Below the pieces are notes generated by a model. It had not been told where the DNA came from. It saw nothing but the letters and a program-made list of their open reading frames with translations, and made no database searches. From Fragilaria radians (Eukaryota; Bacillariophyta; Fragilariophyceae; Fragilariales; Fragilariaceae), in contig CAAAJI010000004.1 of assembly GCA_900642245.1 (NCBI GenBank), positions 148,785-200,756 on the forward strand: DNA of 51,972 nt, written 5' to 3'. Of this stretch, positions 31,416 through 42,877 are shown piece after piece; within the stretch, counting starts at the first letter, position 1, and the number at the start of each line of letters is the position of its first letter. The position numbers and the translations under genes are program-made.

Positions 31416-31773
31416 ATTCCTTTCAATCTCAAGAATGGTCACAACGCAACAAAAAGATAACTCTAGACTTTCATGTTCAAGCAGATTGGACGAGATCCAC
31501 TGCAAGATATTCCAAATTCCGGGTTCTCTACAAAAGAATTCATGAGGATTCCCGCCGTTACATTGGCGTTTCAATATAACGCACCATACCTTCACAATTT
31601 TTGATATTTTGACTTTTTGGTTCAAGGTGGTAACCGACAACAGTTCTTGATGTGATCTATTCTTGTTTCAAAACGGGCAATTAAAAACACAACAGCATGT
31701 TCAAAAAGAGTACGCTATCTTGTGAATGAGATTGGATTCACGTATTTGAACCCCTTAATTTTCCAAAATCATT
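31416..31773. other. Shared upstream region of divergent genes
   Basis: This lies between the starts of the fibrillin gene (minus) and the first phospholipase-like gene (plus). No independent gene is seen. The open frame of the fibrillin gene continues into it, but the signal peptide fixes the start at 31415. Confidence 0.45.
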
Positions 31774-31859
31774 CACACGTCTAAACTTGACACAGTACAG
31801 GTTATATAAATTGTTCAGCACAGTTTTAACTCTCAATTCTCACTTCAACTAACTAAATT
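31774..31859 (+). promoter_or_regulatory. Promoter/leader of the first PLA2-like gene
   Basis: CACACGTCTAAACTT begins at 31774, 86 bases before the ATG. TATATAAA is at 31803-31810. AAATTGTTCA and a CACTTCAACTA stretch follow. The first, third and fourth elements recur before the second gene copy at the same spacing within a few bases; the TATA-like element does not. Confidence 0.5.
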
Positions 31860-32561
31860 ATGGCTCAAACAGTATTCGTTGCTATTATTATTCTGCTCTC
31901 TCATGCAGTTACATTCACAAATGCAGGTAGTATCAAAGTATGTGTCACTTTTGAGGGAAAGCCTATGGTATCTGCAGATATCGAGTGCTGGGATGATGAT
32001 TTTGGATCGGATGATTATATGGCTGGAGGAAAAACCAAATCGGATGGGTGTGTCACATTAGAGTATAAAACGAAGCCATCCAAATGGTGGGACTCTATGA
32101 ATAGCTGGGATTTGGGGTTTCAACCAAATTCAGATATCTTCTGCGAAGTTTCATCGGATTGTATGGAGCCAAAAAAGACATCCACAAAAAGAAATCATGA
32201 TCAATCCGTAGTCGCCGATTTCGGAGTCATTAAAGTTGCATCAAACACTGACTTTTGCGGTGACGTATCCTGGAATGGCTGTGGATTGGGACCTGATTGG
32301 TTGAATGACATTGCTGACACGATAAGTGGCTTTGAGTCGATTTGCAATAAGCATGATGTATGCTACAGCAATTGCAGGAGACCACGTTCACAATGCAACA
32401 GCGATTTCAAGAAAAGTATGTATGATAAATGCAATGGACAAAAGTCTTGTAAGAGAATAGCCGATTTATATTATAATATTGTTGTACTTCGAGGTGATGC
32501 ATACTGTCTTTTGGAAAGAAAACGTTGCTCCCCTTCCTCTAATATAACTTGTGACGCTTAA
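31860..32561 (+). CDS. Secreted transthyretin-like/phospholipase A2-like protein, copy 1
   Basis: A single exon of 233 residues. Residues 1-22 are a signal peptide. Residues 24 to about 125 look like a small beta-sandwich related to the nematode transthyretin-like family: VCVTFEGKPMVSADIECWDD, DDYM, KTKSDGCVTLEY, then a Cys-bearing SDIFCEVSSDC. From about residue 130 there is a phospholipase A2 domain with a Cys/Gly-rich loop (WNGCGLGPDW) and the catalytic motif CNKHDVCYSNC, His165-Asp166, plus further cysteines for disulfides. Such enzymes cleave the sn-2 ester of phospholipids using calcium; the loop and size fit the group XII/conodipine-like branch better than the classical ones. Activity is inferred, not shown. 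A close paralogue lies at 49410-50108. Confidence 0.75.
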   Translation: MAQTVFVAIIILLSHAVTFTNAGSIKVCVTFEGKPMVSADIECWDDDFGSDDYMAGGKTKSDGCVTLEYKTKPSKWWDSMNSWDLGFQPNSDIFCEVSSDCMEPKKTSTKRNHDQSVVADFGVIKVASNTDFCGDVSWNGCGLGPDWLNDIADTISGFESICNKHDVCYSNCRRPRSQCNSDFKKSMYDKCNGQKSCKRIADLYYNIVVLRGDAYCLLERKRCSPSSNITCDA

Positions 32562-32670
32562 TTGAGAAATGTATCTTAGAATAACATGAATACGTATTAT
32601 GTAACATTTTATTAAGTGATTGTTTGTCGCCACAATGACAATTGTAACTCATAATATCTTACAACATAGG

Positions 32671-33897
32671 CTATGAAGGTTCTGCTGCTGGAGATTCTAT
32701 GTCACTAAGTTGGTCTGAATTCTGCACGTGGTTGTCGAGTGACGAACTAGGGCTTCTCGAGTTTTCAGACGGTTTCAAATCTTCACGACACAATGGACAA
32801 CAAGTTCGTCTGGTTCTCCGTCGAGGAGCATCCCGTTGGTCCCACCTACCACCAATCCAACCACCCAGGCACTTTGCGTGAAATATATGACCACATTTTG
32901 TCCGAATTATGGCATCTGGATCCAAAATTTGAGGTATTGATACCAATTCATCATCTTCTAATTTGAATTCACACATGCAAATGCAACACTCCTTGACAAA
33001 CTGAGACGATTCCAAAAGAATCAAATTTGATGAATTCAAAAGTTTAACTTGATCACCCCGTTTTACAAACTTAACAGGCTCCAAGGAATTGATGAGCTCT
33101 TGTGGTGTAATTGGTGACTGCTCATTGTGATAGTCGTCACTATCATCATCCTGCCAAAAAGGAACCCCTTCTGTGGAAGCACGTCGCAAAATCCATAGAT
33201 ATACACATGGGAGGAACAGAAGAGGTAATACAAGGGAAAGCGTGAATATTTCCAGCATAATCACATAAAACTCGAGCGCCATACTCAAGTGAGGGCAAGT
33301 GAGGTTACACGAATTCAACGACTTTTTAGACGAGTCTGAATTAATTATTTGATTACCGATGTCTTGTTTGCATGTTTGCATGAGTGTAACGCCTCCGTAG
33401 ACATAAAGAATACATAGAGTATGAAATAGTTGATCATACAAGCGGACTCGGGTAGGGCGAATGGGACCATCGCGTTCCCTTGAATATCGAAAAAGAAAAG
33501 TCCTAACTTGTGAATGATAGGGAGCGTAAAGTAAAAAGCACACTGATAAAAACGCATAAGCATGCAGTGGCTGCGAACAAGATGCCAGAATATCTTGTAC
33601 AAAAGCCGAGTAAACCACCCAGATCAAACACAATGTCACGAGCGCCCCTACTGGGACAATGGGCCATGTAATTGCAGAGAAAAGACATCGAAGCCGCCCT
33701 GTCAGCTGCTCAATCAAAATATCACGATGATTCACTTGCTCTGCTATTCCCCCAATATTTCTAGTTTCATCCTCGTCTTGAGAAATCGGTTGCTGTATTC
33801 GGTTGTTCGTACCGTAACTTAGACCGTTGTCATCCCGAAAAAGTTGCACTCTTTCATCCATTGATAAAGTGTTATGTGATCCAGCATTTACGTCCAT
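32671..33897 (-). CDS. Membrane RING-H2 E3 ubiquitin ligase
   Basis: A single exon of 408 residues. After a polar N-terminus there are about four hydrophobic segments (about residues 75-103, 110-126, 155-174 and 206-236). The loop between the last two holds several Cys and a likely N-glycosylation site (CNLTC). The C-terminal part faces the cytosol and carries a RING-H2 finger: Cys304, Cys307, then after a 27-residue loop Cys335, His337, His340, Cys343, and after a basic insert Cys367 and Cys370 (CCPLCRED). The order C3H2C3 is complete. Such proteins recruit an E2 and ubiquitinate substrates at the ER, Golgi or endosome. The acidic, Ser-rich tail suggests regulation. Its 3' end is 110 bases from that of the PLA2-like gene, convergent. 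Confidence 0.8.
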   Translation of the reverse strand: MDVNAGSHNTLSMDERVQLFRDDNGLSYGTNNRIQQPISQDEDETRNIGGIAEQVNHRDILIEQLTGRLRCLFSAITWPIVPVGALVTLCLIWVVYSAFVQDILASCSQPLHAYAFLSVCFLLYAPYHSQVRTFLFRYSRERDGPIRPTRVRLYDQLFHTLCILYVYGGVTLMQTCKQDIGNQIINSDSSKKSLNSCNLTCPHLSMALEFYVIMLEIFTLSLVLPLLFLPCVYLWILRRASTEGVPFWQDDDSDDYHNEQSPITPQELINSLEPVKFVKRGDQVKLLNSSNLILLESSQFVKECCICMCEFKLEDDELVSIPQILDPDAIIRTKCGHIFHAKCLGGWIGGRWDQRDAPRRRTRRTCCPLCREDLKPSENSRSPSSSLDNHVQNSDQLSDIESPAAEPS

Positions 33898-34512
33898 GGC
33901 GCAACGTTTCCTCTTGAAAGCTTAGCAAGTTGATTCGCCCTCAGCAAGTTAAGTTGCGATGTACAGAAAAACAATTCGCAGTGAGTCGAAAGAGTAAAAT
34001 GCGTTGCAATATGGTCTAGGAAAGAAAAACAAGAAAAGAATCCTATTCAGTACATAATCCAGTAAATTAATGTAAAACGGGCACAAGAAATTCAAAATTC
34101 CTTTATTAATCCCACAGAGGTTTTTCAAACGTCTTTCATGTTCATGGAGAATGAAATACGTTATAGCAGAGGAGGGATTGAGTTCAATTTGGCTTTAAAG
34201 TATTGCACTGGCTCACAACTAGAGCTGATTAGATAGTCCAATTAGAGTACGCAACAATGCATTCACATGGAAAGGAATTAACTGATTACGGAATAAGAGC
34301 TTTGCCAAAACTCTTATTTTCCAAACAATGGCTATTTGTAAGCTTTTACTAGTTTTGTCTATCAAAGTCTTGGCTTTTTTCACATGTAGCAGGATAATGA
34401 CAAGGCTTCTTTTTTGAAATTTTATTGTGAAACAGAAAGTGAAAACTCCTGATTCCCTTCCCTACAGGTCCGATCTCTAATTCTCATTTCCCTCCCAAAC
34501 AAGTTTGAAAAA
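33898..34512. other. Intergenic between divergent genes
   Basis: About 615 bases between the starts of the RING gene and the NSE3 gene. No coding signal is seen. It presumably holds both promoters. Confidence 0.5.
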
Positions 34513-35556
34513 ATGGTTCGTACCCGACCTCGACCTCGACCACAACCTCGACGAGCAAGTCGAGCCGTTGATCACGACAGTACGGATAATTCTGTGCTGG
34601 ATAACAGCGATGAATTGAGTGCTGAAGAGATTGATGCAATCGGTGGAGTGAAAACTGACCTAGAAAATCAGGAAGAAACGAATCCGCCTTGGTCATTGTC
34701 ACAACCGCCGAATTATGAAATTGAGAAATCCCAGTCTTTTCCTCTGACTAAAGACTCAGAGAGACACAATTGGATGGATAAAGTGACAGCGGAACAGCGT
34801 CAGAAGATCTCTATGGATTTATCCCGCCTTGTCCTTTTTCGTGCTTTAGCCGGAGAACCTATCGACCGTCTCAAGTGCATGAAAATTGCAGGTGTCCCTC
34901 CTCGAATCAATTCAGCTGTATGGGAACAAGTTAAAACTAACCTTAATTCTGTTTTTGGCTTAGATCTCGTTAAGCCACCCCAGTACATGGTATTACCCAA
35001 AAAATACGAGGATCGTTACTACTGTATCAACTGTATACCAGAGGGTGAAGATGGACAGCACAGTAGAGCTATTCATTCCGTCCACAGTGGTTCTTCAATT
35101 GAAAAAGGGGTGTTAATGGTGATATTAAGTCTTTGCTTTTGTAAGGGTAACCCACACCCAGGATACCCAGCAGCGATGCGATGGATTTCAGATACCGATT
35201 TATATCGACTCCTCAACACTCTGGACGAGAGCTTACCGCAAGATCCCCCGTCTGTATCAAACCGAAAGTCTCTCCTTTCTCAACAAAAGAATACTGTCAT
35301 TGAAGGAATCACTCCCAATATTGATTTTTTGATAGAAAAGTTTCTTGGAATGGACTATTTGTTGCAATTAAAGGCCGAGAATACCTCAGGCAGCGAAGAC
35401 ATCACATATTTCGCGATGGGGCCTAGGGCTGCTTTGGAAGTGGGGCGTCGACAAATCATCTTCTTTTGCTCCGAAATCCTGGGTGAGGAACCAGACCCCA
35501 CTATGCTTCAAGAGTTGGAAGATTCCGAAACTCAAGCTACATCGCCCACTCAGTAG
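34513..35556 (+). CDS. NSE3: NSE3/MAGE subunit of the SMC5/6 complex
   Basis: A single exon of 347 residues. The first 95 are disordered and start with an Arg/Pro run (RTRPRPRPQPRRA). Residues 100 to about 325 match a MAGE homology domain: ISMDLSRLVLFRALAGEPID, then NLNSVFGLDLV (first winged helix), then KGVLMVILSLCFCKGNP, the downstream ITYFAMGPRAALEVGR and IIFFCSEILGE (second winged helix). NSE3 pairs with the RING-like NSE1 and with NSE4 and binds DNA within the SMC5/6 complex, which acts in recombinational repair and chromosome stability. Organisms outside mammals usually have one MAGE protein, NSE3, so this assignment is favoured. Confidence 0.75.
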   Translation: MVRTRPRPRPQPRRASRAVDHDSTDNSVLDNSDELSAEEIDAIGGVKTDLENQEETNPPWSLSQPPNYEIEKSQSFPLTKDSERHNWMDKVTAEQRQKISMDLSRLVLFRALAGEPIDRLKCMKIAGVPPRINSAVWEQVKTNLNSVFGLDLVKPPQYMVLPKKYEDRYYCINCIPEGEDGQHSRAIHSVHSGSSIEKGVLMVILSLCFCKGNPHPGYPAAMRWISDTDLYRLLNTLDESLPQDPPSVSNRKSLLSQQKNTVIEGITPNIDFLIEKFLGMDYLLQLKAENTSGSEDITYFAMGPRAALEVGRRQIIFFCSEILGEEPDPTMLQELEDSETQATSPTQ

Positions 35557-37099
35557 CATTAATTTATGCTAAGATAGTGAAACCAATGAATTCAGAAATG
35601 AAAAAATAATGGCCTGTCAGTTTGCAAGATTTATATTTGTGCTTACAACCAGCTAGCAAAGTATTTAGTTGAAATCATGTTCACAATTGAGAGTGCGCAC
35701 TTTACCGATTAGCAGCATTGAAGAATAGCAAAATGGCTTGGTGACATGAAAAGGAGCAGATATCCATGTCAGAAATCTGTGCACTGACGCATTACTATGA
35801 TCTCATTATTGCCTTTAACGATTTCATATGCTTCTACTTTGAGTTAACACACATTCTTGAAAGGTGAAAGTATCTCTCTCACCGAATATGCTAAAAAGGC
35901 ATATATTTCCATCGACTCAGCCATTTAATTCAAGTATACTTGAAAGCACAAGCATACGAAAAATGATACAATAAAATTTTCATAAGCAGAACTAAGGAAC
36001 AAAAGATTATTGAAATTATCGCTTGCATACTATTCAGTCCCATACTGCATTGCTCAATGTTAAAAACATCCCAAATTATTAAATGCTTGTACCAAGGGAC
36101 AGAATAATCAAGATACCATAAAGAATCCAATAATGGTGATCAAAAACTGCTTTGCTCATTTCTCACGTATACAAGCAATTTGTATCCATGGGCATACACG
36201 GCAATGCTGCCCCCATTACCACTATTCTTGAATCACGCAAACCCTATTTTGCTATAAGCTTCCAATTAATTTGATCTAGAGCTAAGTGATTCATTATCTT
36301 ATCGATTGTACAATTCTTTAACTTAGAATGATACTTTATAGAAACTTGGTAAGTAGAAATTATTCATTCTCCATGCAGTTGGGGCTTGTGTCTGTATATC
36401 TCCTAAAAGAAAAACTTAGGTAGAACAGCTATATTCAATGGGAATAGACAATTCTTCAGAAAAATATGAATAAAAAATATACATGTTTTCATCTAAAAAA
36501 GAACAAGTTACAGATACGCATTTGAATCCATGTATATGCAATATCGCAGAGGTTCTAGCATAAGTTTCTATTCGATTACAATTCATCATCTCCTTCTGTG
36601 ATCAATTTCCATATGCTATATATCCTATATATCCTATATGTAATACGATTACTGTGCGAGGCGTCTTGAAGCCAACACCATCAAATTTTAAATGGCGTAG
36701 GTGCAATGAAATCCTTCAATTGTTTTTAAGAACAAAGGCCACTGTTCTCGAAAGAGAATCGATTTTGTTCTCGCTTTAGGCTGGAAAAACCATTTGTGTT
36801 TTGGTCGTTCCTCATCTATTTTCTTCGGTGGAATCATGTGTATTACTGTTATTGTCTTTGTCGACTAGTACTAGTACATTTTCAATTTCTCTGAGGTGTT
36901 TAGTGACGACGTTCTGAAAGCTGAGGTGTTCGTTTATTTATACATAGTATCTACTTAAGGACAATACTTTGACACCTGCGTACGTGCGTTAAAGAGTTCT
37001 ATTTGCGTACTTATAAGTAACGCATGTAGAAGAGAGGAGCTTTATAACCCAATTCTCGATTTCGTTGTCCTCAAAAATCTTTATTGTTGACTGAGAACT
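35557..37099. other. Intergenic, no gene recognised
   Basis: About 1.5 kb of AT-rich sequence. A minus-strand frame at 35930-36130 has no domain. A small ATATCCT-type repeat (CTATATATCCTATATATCCT) is at 36614-36640. The right end includes the promoter of the next gene. Confidence 0.5.
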
Positions 37100-38095
37100 A
37101 TGTTGTCAGGATCGATGTCTTCAAATACAGCAAAGATTTCGGGGTTTAACGAAGAGAATGAGAATAGTATTGAAAGAAGCATTTCTTCAGTCTCTATTGA
37201 CTCGAACACAACTGTTGGGGAGAAAAAGCGACCAATATCCGTCGTTCCAACTGCGTTGTGCAAACCCGTAAAGAGAAATTGTATTCGACGTGTGGTTTGC
37301 AAAGCCCGCGGTTTATCACGACAACACAATTCAGACACAGCTTACTTTGAAATTCCACCCAACGCACCTCACGGGATGCTCTTAACTTGTTCACAAGAAG
37401 AATGCAAAGAGTCTGGAAGGAAATTTAGATACTGTCAAGGTATGTCTAAGTAATGAAAGATGCGATGATAACAATATTTAGCCTCATCATTCGGCAATCT
37501 TTCTCTTTTCACTCGAAATTCGCTTCAAGTCTGTAATATGCCAGTGGCGAAGCGGAATTTTCTCCTCCGTCATGGTCACGGAATGTTTCAAACTAGTAAA
37601 GAATTGAAGGAAGAAGTTGACGAAGTTTGTGAGTCGTTGTTAAGGGAGAAAAATTGTATTCCTTGCGATACCTCCGTAGTTCCAAAATATCCTCATCGTC
37701 GTGTTGTAAGCTTCGAAAGTTGGAAGCGGAAAGAAGAGAAGCCTCTGGATGAGAAAGAACGTGACTGGCTAGAACTCTTGCATCTAAGACCAAGTGATGC
37801 AGATGAATTCAAAATGTCGTCATGGTTAGAAAAAGTAAGGCACATATCTAGTGTGAACCACGACAAAATGAAGCCATCCACCATGTCTTTGAAGAAAAAG
37901 ATAAATCCAAATCTCTCTGAAGGAAGTGGAATTGCATTAAACGAGGAAAAAAAGGATTTTACTTCATGGGCTAGCGAAGTCCCAACTGTTTGTGTAACAG
38001 ATATTCGTGAATATGAATCGCTTTTTGGTGATGTAGATATTGAAACCTTTTTTGGAATAGACAAGATTGGGAATGGCCTTGAAGTTCAAAATTAG
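37100..38095 (+). CDS. Cys4 zinc-ribbon-like protein, function unknown
   Basis: Exons 37100-37439 and 37530-38095 join across a 90-bp GTATGT..CAAG intron, giving 301 residues. The join was chosen because it completes a Cys pair: Cys97, Cys102 (CSQEEC), then FRYC with Cys112 and Cys115, followed by PVAKRNFLLRHGHG. An acceptor 13 bases further down would also splice but shifts the frame. The four Cys with the basic KRNF..RH.HG tail form a compact motif that I associate with uncharacterised proteins of diatoms. I know no assigned function. The N-terminus is Ser/Asn-rich, and the C-terminal 180 residues are charged with Trp/Leu clusters (RDWLELLHLR; SSWLEKV). A nuclear regulatory role is possible but not shown. 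Confidence 0.6.
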
Positions 38096-39889
38096 TGGAA
38101 TTAATTTGGATTTTGAAAGAGATCTTATTGCGACATATCATCTAATTCTCATATGTCTAAGAATTCATAGGGTACTATCCTAGCTGGAAGACACAGTTAT
38201 GGCTCATCAGATAAATTGTCTCTAGACTTATTTACTTCAGGCGGAGCATCGTCAAAATCTGTATCATTTCTTTCTTGGAAGCGTGACTAAGTTTCTTTAT
38301 TCTATCTTCGTTCCAACGAAGGATTTGAATACATAAATTCCTGCCGATGTGGTAAGCAATATATTATAAGCAACTTCGCATTTCGAAATCATAAAAATAA
38401 ACGAATGAAAATTGAAGTATTAATCTTGAAAAATACAAACTTAACTATATATATTTAAATCTTTGAGTATTGTTTCATTGCTTTACATCACGTTTGTAAC
38501 CGTAATTAAATCACATATCTCTCTATTTACTCTCAAGTAAAGCAATGCCTCAGACACCTTTTCTGTGGCTTGATGTTTAGCGTTGATATTCTAATGTAGA
38601 ATTTGTGAGCGAGTTCGCCGAAAACAAGTACTAGCGTCAAGAATTTTCCACACCATAGCATTAATTTAATTGCAAGTATTTTCCGTGAATCTGTTCCAAC
38701 CACTGATTTTCTGGCACATGATAAACGACATTGCGCTCAAGCAGAACAGTCTAATACTTCATTCATGAGGATCACTCTCTTACTCATTGTTGTCGTCATG
38801 GCGTATCAAAAAATAAGGCAAACTATGTGTTCATCAAATGTTTTCATCTATATCTTCAATGAAATGTTCATTTGAGCATCCTTTGATTTGAAGTCAAAAA
38901 CATACATTTGAATATTTTTTTCGTACATGTCTACAGTGGAATTACGGAATCTGGTGTGCTTTTCTTATAATTGTAAATAAGGAATAGCGTTATTTCCTTG
39001 CTTGATATTGTCATGTATCATATAGAAAAAGCCCTGTAAGCAGATCTCAATTTCAGTAATTGCTCACTCCTCTGGTTTCCACAGGCTAGACATCACTTTC
39101 ATTGAGAAAAGAAGATGAACACAATAGTTCCAGATATGGTTGGCAAGGCTGACATTGACACTTTTGCTGCGACATCACTATTATACCCATTCTTTTTTCT
39201 AAAATGACGATATCATTATCCTTATGCGTAGTATAAGCCTTTGACTCTCCAATGTTAAAAGCTTAATTATCTGATACTGTCAATATTGCTCCAACTTTGC
39301 TTTTGATTTTTTTTCTTTTGGCCTCTAGGGAACTATTGGTATATTTGCAGCTTATTCCTGTTTTTGGCACCTCACACGTTGTTGTTGGATCTCTAGCTGA
39401 AATGTGCGCAAGTGAAAGAGTGTGATGATTGAGCGAGACCAGCATTACTTCTTGCGTTGCTTACCCTGAATTAGAAATCTATAAAATTTTGAATTAAATA
39501 AATTGCAAAGTAGAGTGAAGAGGGAAAGATTTCCTCTTTTAGGCTCGTTGTGATTGATAAAGTGTTACATTTCTATGGTTAGACTTTGTCATTGGCATTT
39601 TAAACTAGAGAATAGGTGATATTTGTCCCATTCGGATTATACTATTTCTGGAGAGAAGGATGAATTGCTGATTTGTAGGGAGAGTTTCTAAGTCAGGGCT
39701 AGACAATCAGGGTTCAAGGAGTTTTGTTTGGAAAGATGCAGATATCAAACTCCTAGCAAGAGATCAACAAGAAGACAAATGTGGGTAATGCGTTGAGAGC
39801 CGTGGATTCAATCGAGATGGCCTAAATTGAGTTGATAGTTTTTATTGGCGTGTGGCATATCAGTGGAACAGCTTCATTTGAAGTCATTA

Positions 39890-40160
39890 CAGAATTAGAG
39901 AGGAGGGCATATGAAGGCGGTACTTTTTGTAGCCTGTAGGGGATGCTTTAAGGACTGGTATAATCCGGGGTCTGCTCCTTCTTTTGTGACGGCTGAGAGA
40001 GCCTTTACTCAGAGTAATTTGGAGAAAGATTAAGATCCATAGATTAGGACTGCTAATTTAGAGGATCTGGGCTTGAAATATAGAAAATCAGGCTCTCATG
40101 TAACTGACTTCCAGTTTATTGCTCAAGTACTGAGCAGTATGACAAATGATATCATTTGAT
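39890..40160 (+). mobile_element. Decayed Ty1/copia gag fragment (CoDi-like)
   Basis: On the plus strand the frame near 39950-40030 reads WYNPGSAPSFVTAERAFTQS then NLEKD, like the KYAPKTAPSF..LK.EFANSKLE stretch of copia gag. It is followed after a stop by DLGLKYRKSGSHVTDFQFIA and VLSSM, like the L..LGS..SD.DFM.H.LNNL stretch. Two stops break the frame. The fragment is short and has no visible pol next to it in the same orientation. Confidence 0.5.
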
Positions 40161-40859
40161 TATTTTTTTTGGAGAAGCGCACCAGGAATAGAAAAACCTG
40201 TCATACCGTAAAGCATAGACGAAAAAGAAATGCATTATTGAATGAATTTATGTTAAATGAACATTGTCCAGTCTGACATTAATAGATTAGACTAATAGAT
40301 GGATGTGCGTACCAATGTTGGAGACGTTCAAGACGGTTAGTACAAGTGATATAAAGAATCTAAATATTCTATATATTTGCGCAACTGGGTTTGGGTAGTA
40401 AAGGCATTAGCTATCCACTTATATTTTAATTAAAGCTATTTAAAAAATAAACATAGCGTCAAGAATGATATTGAGAGAATGACCTCATATCCTATTCAAG
40501 ATTCACCTGAAAGTGAACACATTCGCCTGAAGGAGTGACGCGAGACCTTCACAAGAGGGTGATATGGCGCTGATGATGTAAATTTAAATAAAAAAAGATA
40601 AAAGAGATTATAATTGCAACTCAGCATAGAACAAAGCCCACTTAGTGTTGGTGAACTTGAAGCAGAATTAAGTTTAGGTTTGAAAGGATGTCCATGACAG
40701 CAGAATCAGACAATGAGATTGACTTGACAGAGCAAAAGGCACTGTTTTCATCACATTTTTAAGGAAAGTGCATTTCATGCGGAACTTTTAACATATTGTT
40801 TTTCTTCCTCTCAAAATAGCATCATGTAGTATTCTTGAAGCCTTCTGTCACATTCAAAT

Positions 40860-42130
40860 ATAGTTCTTCATTTCATTGTCCATTTAGACATGCTACCTGA
40901 ACGTCTATTAAAATTGCGGTTCACCTTGCTGTAGTTATTACCACCAATAGTCATTTTATTGTTGTCCATTTAGTCACTGGTCTGGCTGAATCTTTACTCT
41001 CGTAGTGCATCCCATCTTTTTGTTCAAATCCTTTTGCATTGATCCATACATTGGTAGGTTCCATTTACCTTTCGTCATTATCCATTCTTCTCCTAGAGGC
41101 TCTCGTATGTAACTATCTGGTTGTGTTCCTCTTTGATTGCAATTTCCGATTTATCCTTGATCCCTGGCATCACTGCTCTTGTCCATTACACCACATGTAG
41201 ACCGTTAGTATTCTTGATTCCTCATCCGATTCCTGCCGTCACCAGAACATCTTCCTTGTTATCATCGTTGTCAATGGTATCTTCACCCTTTGTATATTGT
41301 TGCCTTTCCTGACACTCTCCATGCAAACACCTTGACAATTGAATCCGTCATAGATCTTGAAATATGCCCAAGAATTACAAGTGCGTCATTGACAAGGATT
41401 GCTCCTACTTCAGCAACATTAGCAATTCATGTTTCTACGTCAGTGGTGTTTCTTTTAATCCTAGCTTCAAACAAAATTACTTTCTTTGGACAGTTTTCTC
41501 ATTAAAGTTTTTTTGATAAGTTCATGCTGTTTGTTTTAGTTTAAAATTTGGTACATATTTCACATGGGACAAGTTGATTGCTTGGTTTGGGCTTCCAGGT
41601 ATTGTAGCATCCTCATCAGGGTCACTTTTCAGGGTTATTGGTATCTAGTTTCCGCTCAACAATGATTTAATTTTGGAGTAATGCTGCTGTATCAACAATC
41701 CATAGATCCGGGTCATCGATCATTGGCATGTCATTTACGCTGATAAGAATTCAATTGAGCCAACTGCAAGTGACTTAAGGGTTTCATCTCTCTTCCTGTG
41801 CCAGATTTCACTCATTAAAATGACCCTTCTTCCTCATTTTCCCTTGAGTTTAACATGCATTGTTTCATTCTTTTTAATATGTTTCTGGCAGTCAAGTGTT
41901 TTGTGACTTCTTTTGCCAGTTTCCAGCAAAATTTTCTTATCTCTCACGCATGTTATCTGCCGGAAATGTTTGGTCATTGTAGCTTCAAGATTATCGAGAG
42001 ATAGATCTTTTCCTATGAGCCTACATTCAAGTGGTAGTACAGCTGGGCATTTTTCTTTGGTTATGTCTAGTACTAGGACATTAAGTTCATCGTTTTCAAT
42101 CCTTCTTTTAGGTTGTAAATGCTGATTTGA
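40860..42130 (-). mobile_element. Decayed Ty1/copia gag-pol remnant
   Basis: Read on the minus strand from 42130 down: LSLDNLEATMTKHFR and ETGKRSHKTLDC resemble the end of gag with a broken zinc knuckle. DPDLWIVDTAASL near 41680-41720 resembles the retropepsin motif WI.DTGAS with Gly changed to Ala. After about 700 bases, VQVACLNGQ, stop, NEELYLNVTEGF near 40850-40910 resembles the reverse-transcriptase motif D.AFL.G.L.EE.YM..PEGF. The gap between protease and reverse transcriptase is too short to hold an integrase, so there is a large deletion. Many stops are present. Confidence 0.6.
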
Positions 42131-42877
42131 ATGATATTTGATTGCTCAAATCGGTGACATGGATCTAACCTAGTTGCTACCCCATTTGATTGGATCTAAT
42201 GTGCCCTAGCATGTAAGCTGGTCAAATTGAGAATTAAATTTTAAGATTGGAGTAGTCTGATGTCACGGATTGCAGTTGCCAGTCATGTCCAAGTAATTCT
42301 TGAGATATACTCATTAAGGCCTGGTTCGAGATTCATCATTTTTTCATCATTGTCGCGTCCGATGCAACTACCCTTAAAAAATTATATTTACAGACTGGTC
42401 ATCGCTCTCTGCAGCTTTACTGCCTTTTCCCACGTTATCCGCGGCAGTATTTAATTTTCCAGATGCTACAACTCTTGGAAAATATCTCTAAGGCTTCTTT
42501 ACCTGTGAACATCCGTTGGTAATAGCTTGAGTGAAGTCAAAAGGATAACCACGGAGAAGAATGGAAATATCCAACATGGTAATCCCTATAACCAACTCTT
42601 TCACTTAACTATTTTGATTTTGAATTTTGTAAATGAATTTTTGCTATGACGCAAGGTCCATTAGATTTGAAGACAGTACAAACTACGCAAAATCATTCAA
42701 ATTACTAAATATAATACTTATCCTCCATCCTCCAAATTAATTTGGTGCTTTGTAGAGAATGGAAAATTCGATAAAAGATATCAAGGGTGCAAACGATAGT
42801 CTCACGAAAGTGAAATGAAAGGAATCAGCAAGAGCTAATTAACGCTATGTCGTAGTGGGATGTGGCTTTATACACCA

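Larger units (their letters stand above)
38096..42877. other. Gene-poor block with transposon debris
   Basis: Nearly 4.8 kb without an intact gene. It holds two copia remnants in opposite orientation (39890-40160 plus; 40860-42130 minus, separate entries). The part 38100-39890 shows nothing recognisable. The part 42150-42877 is the 5' side of the minus-strand remnant and is unassigned. Confidence 0.5.
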
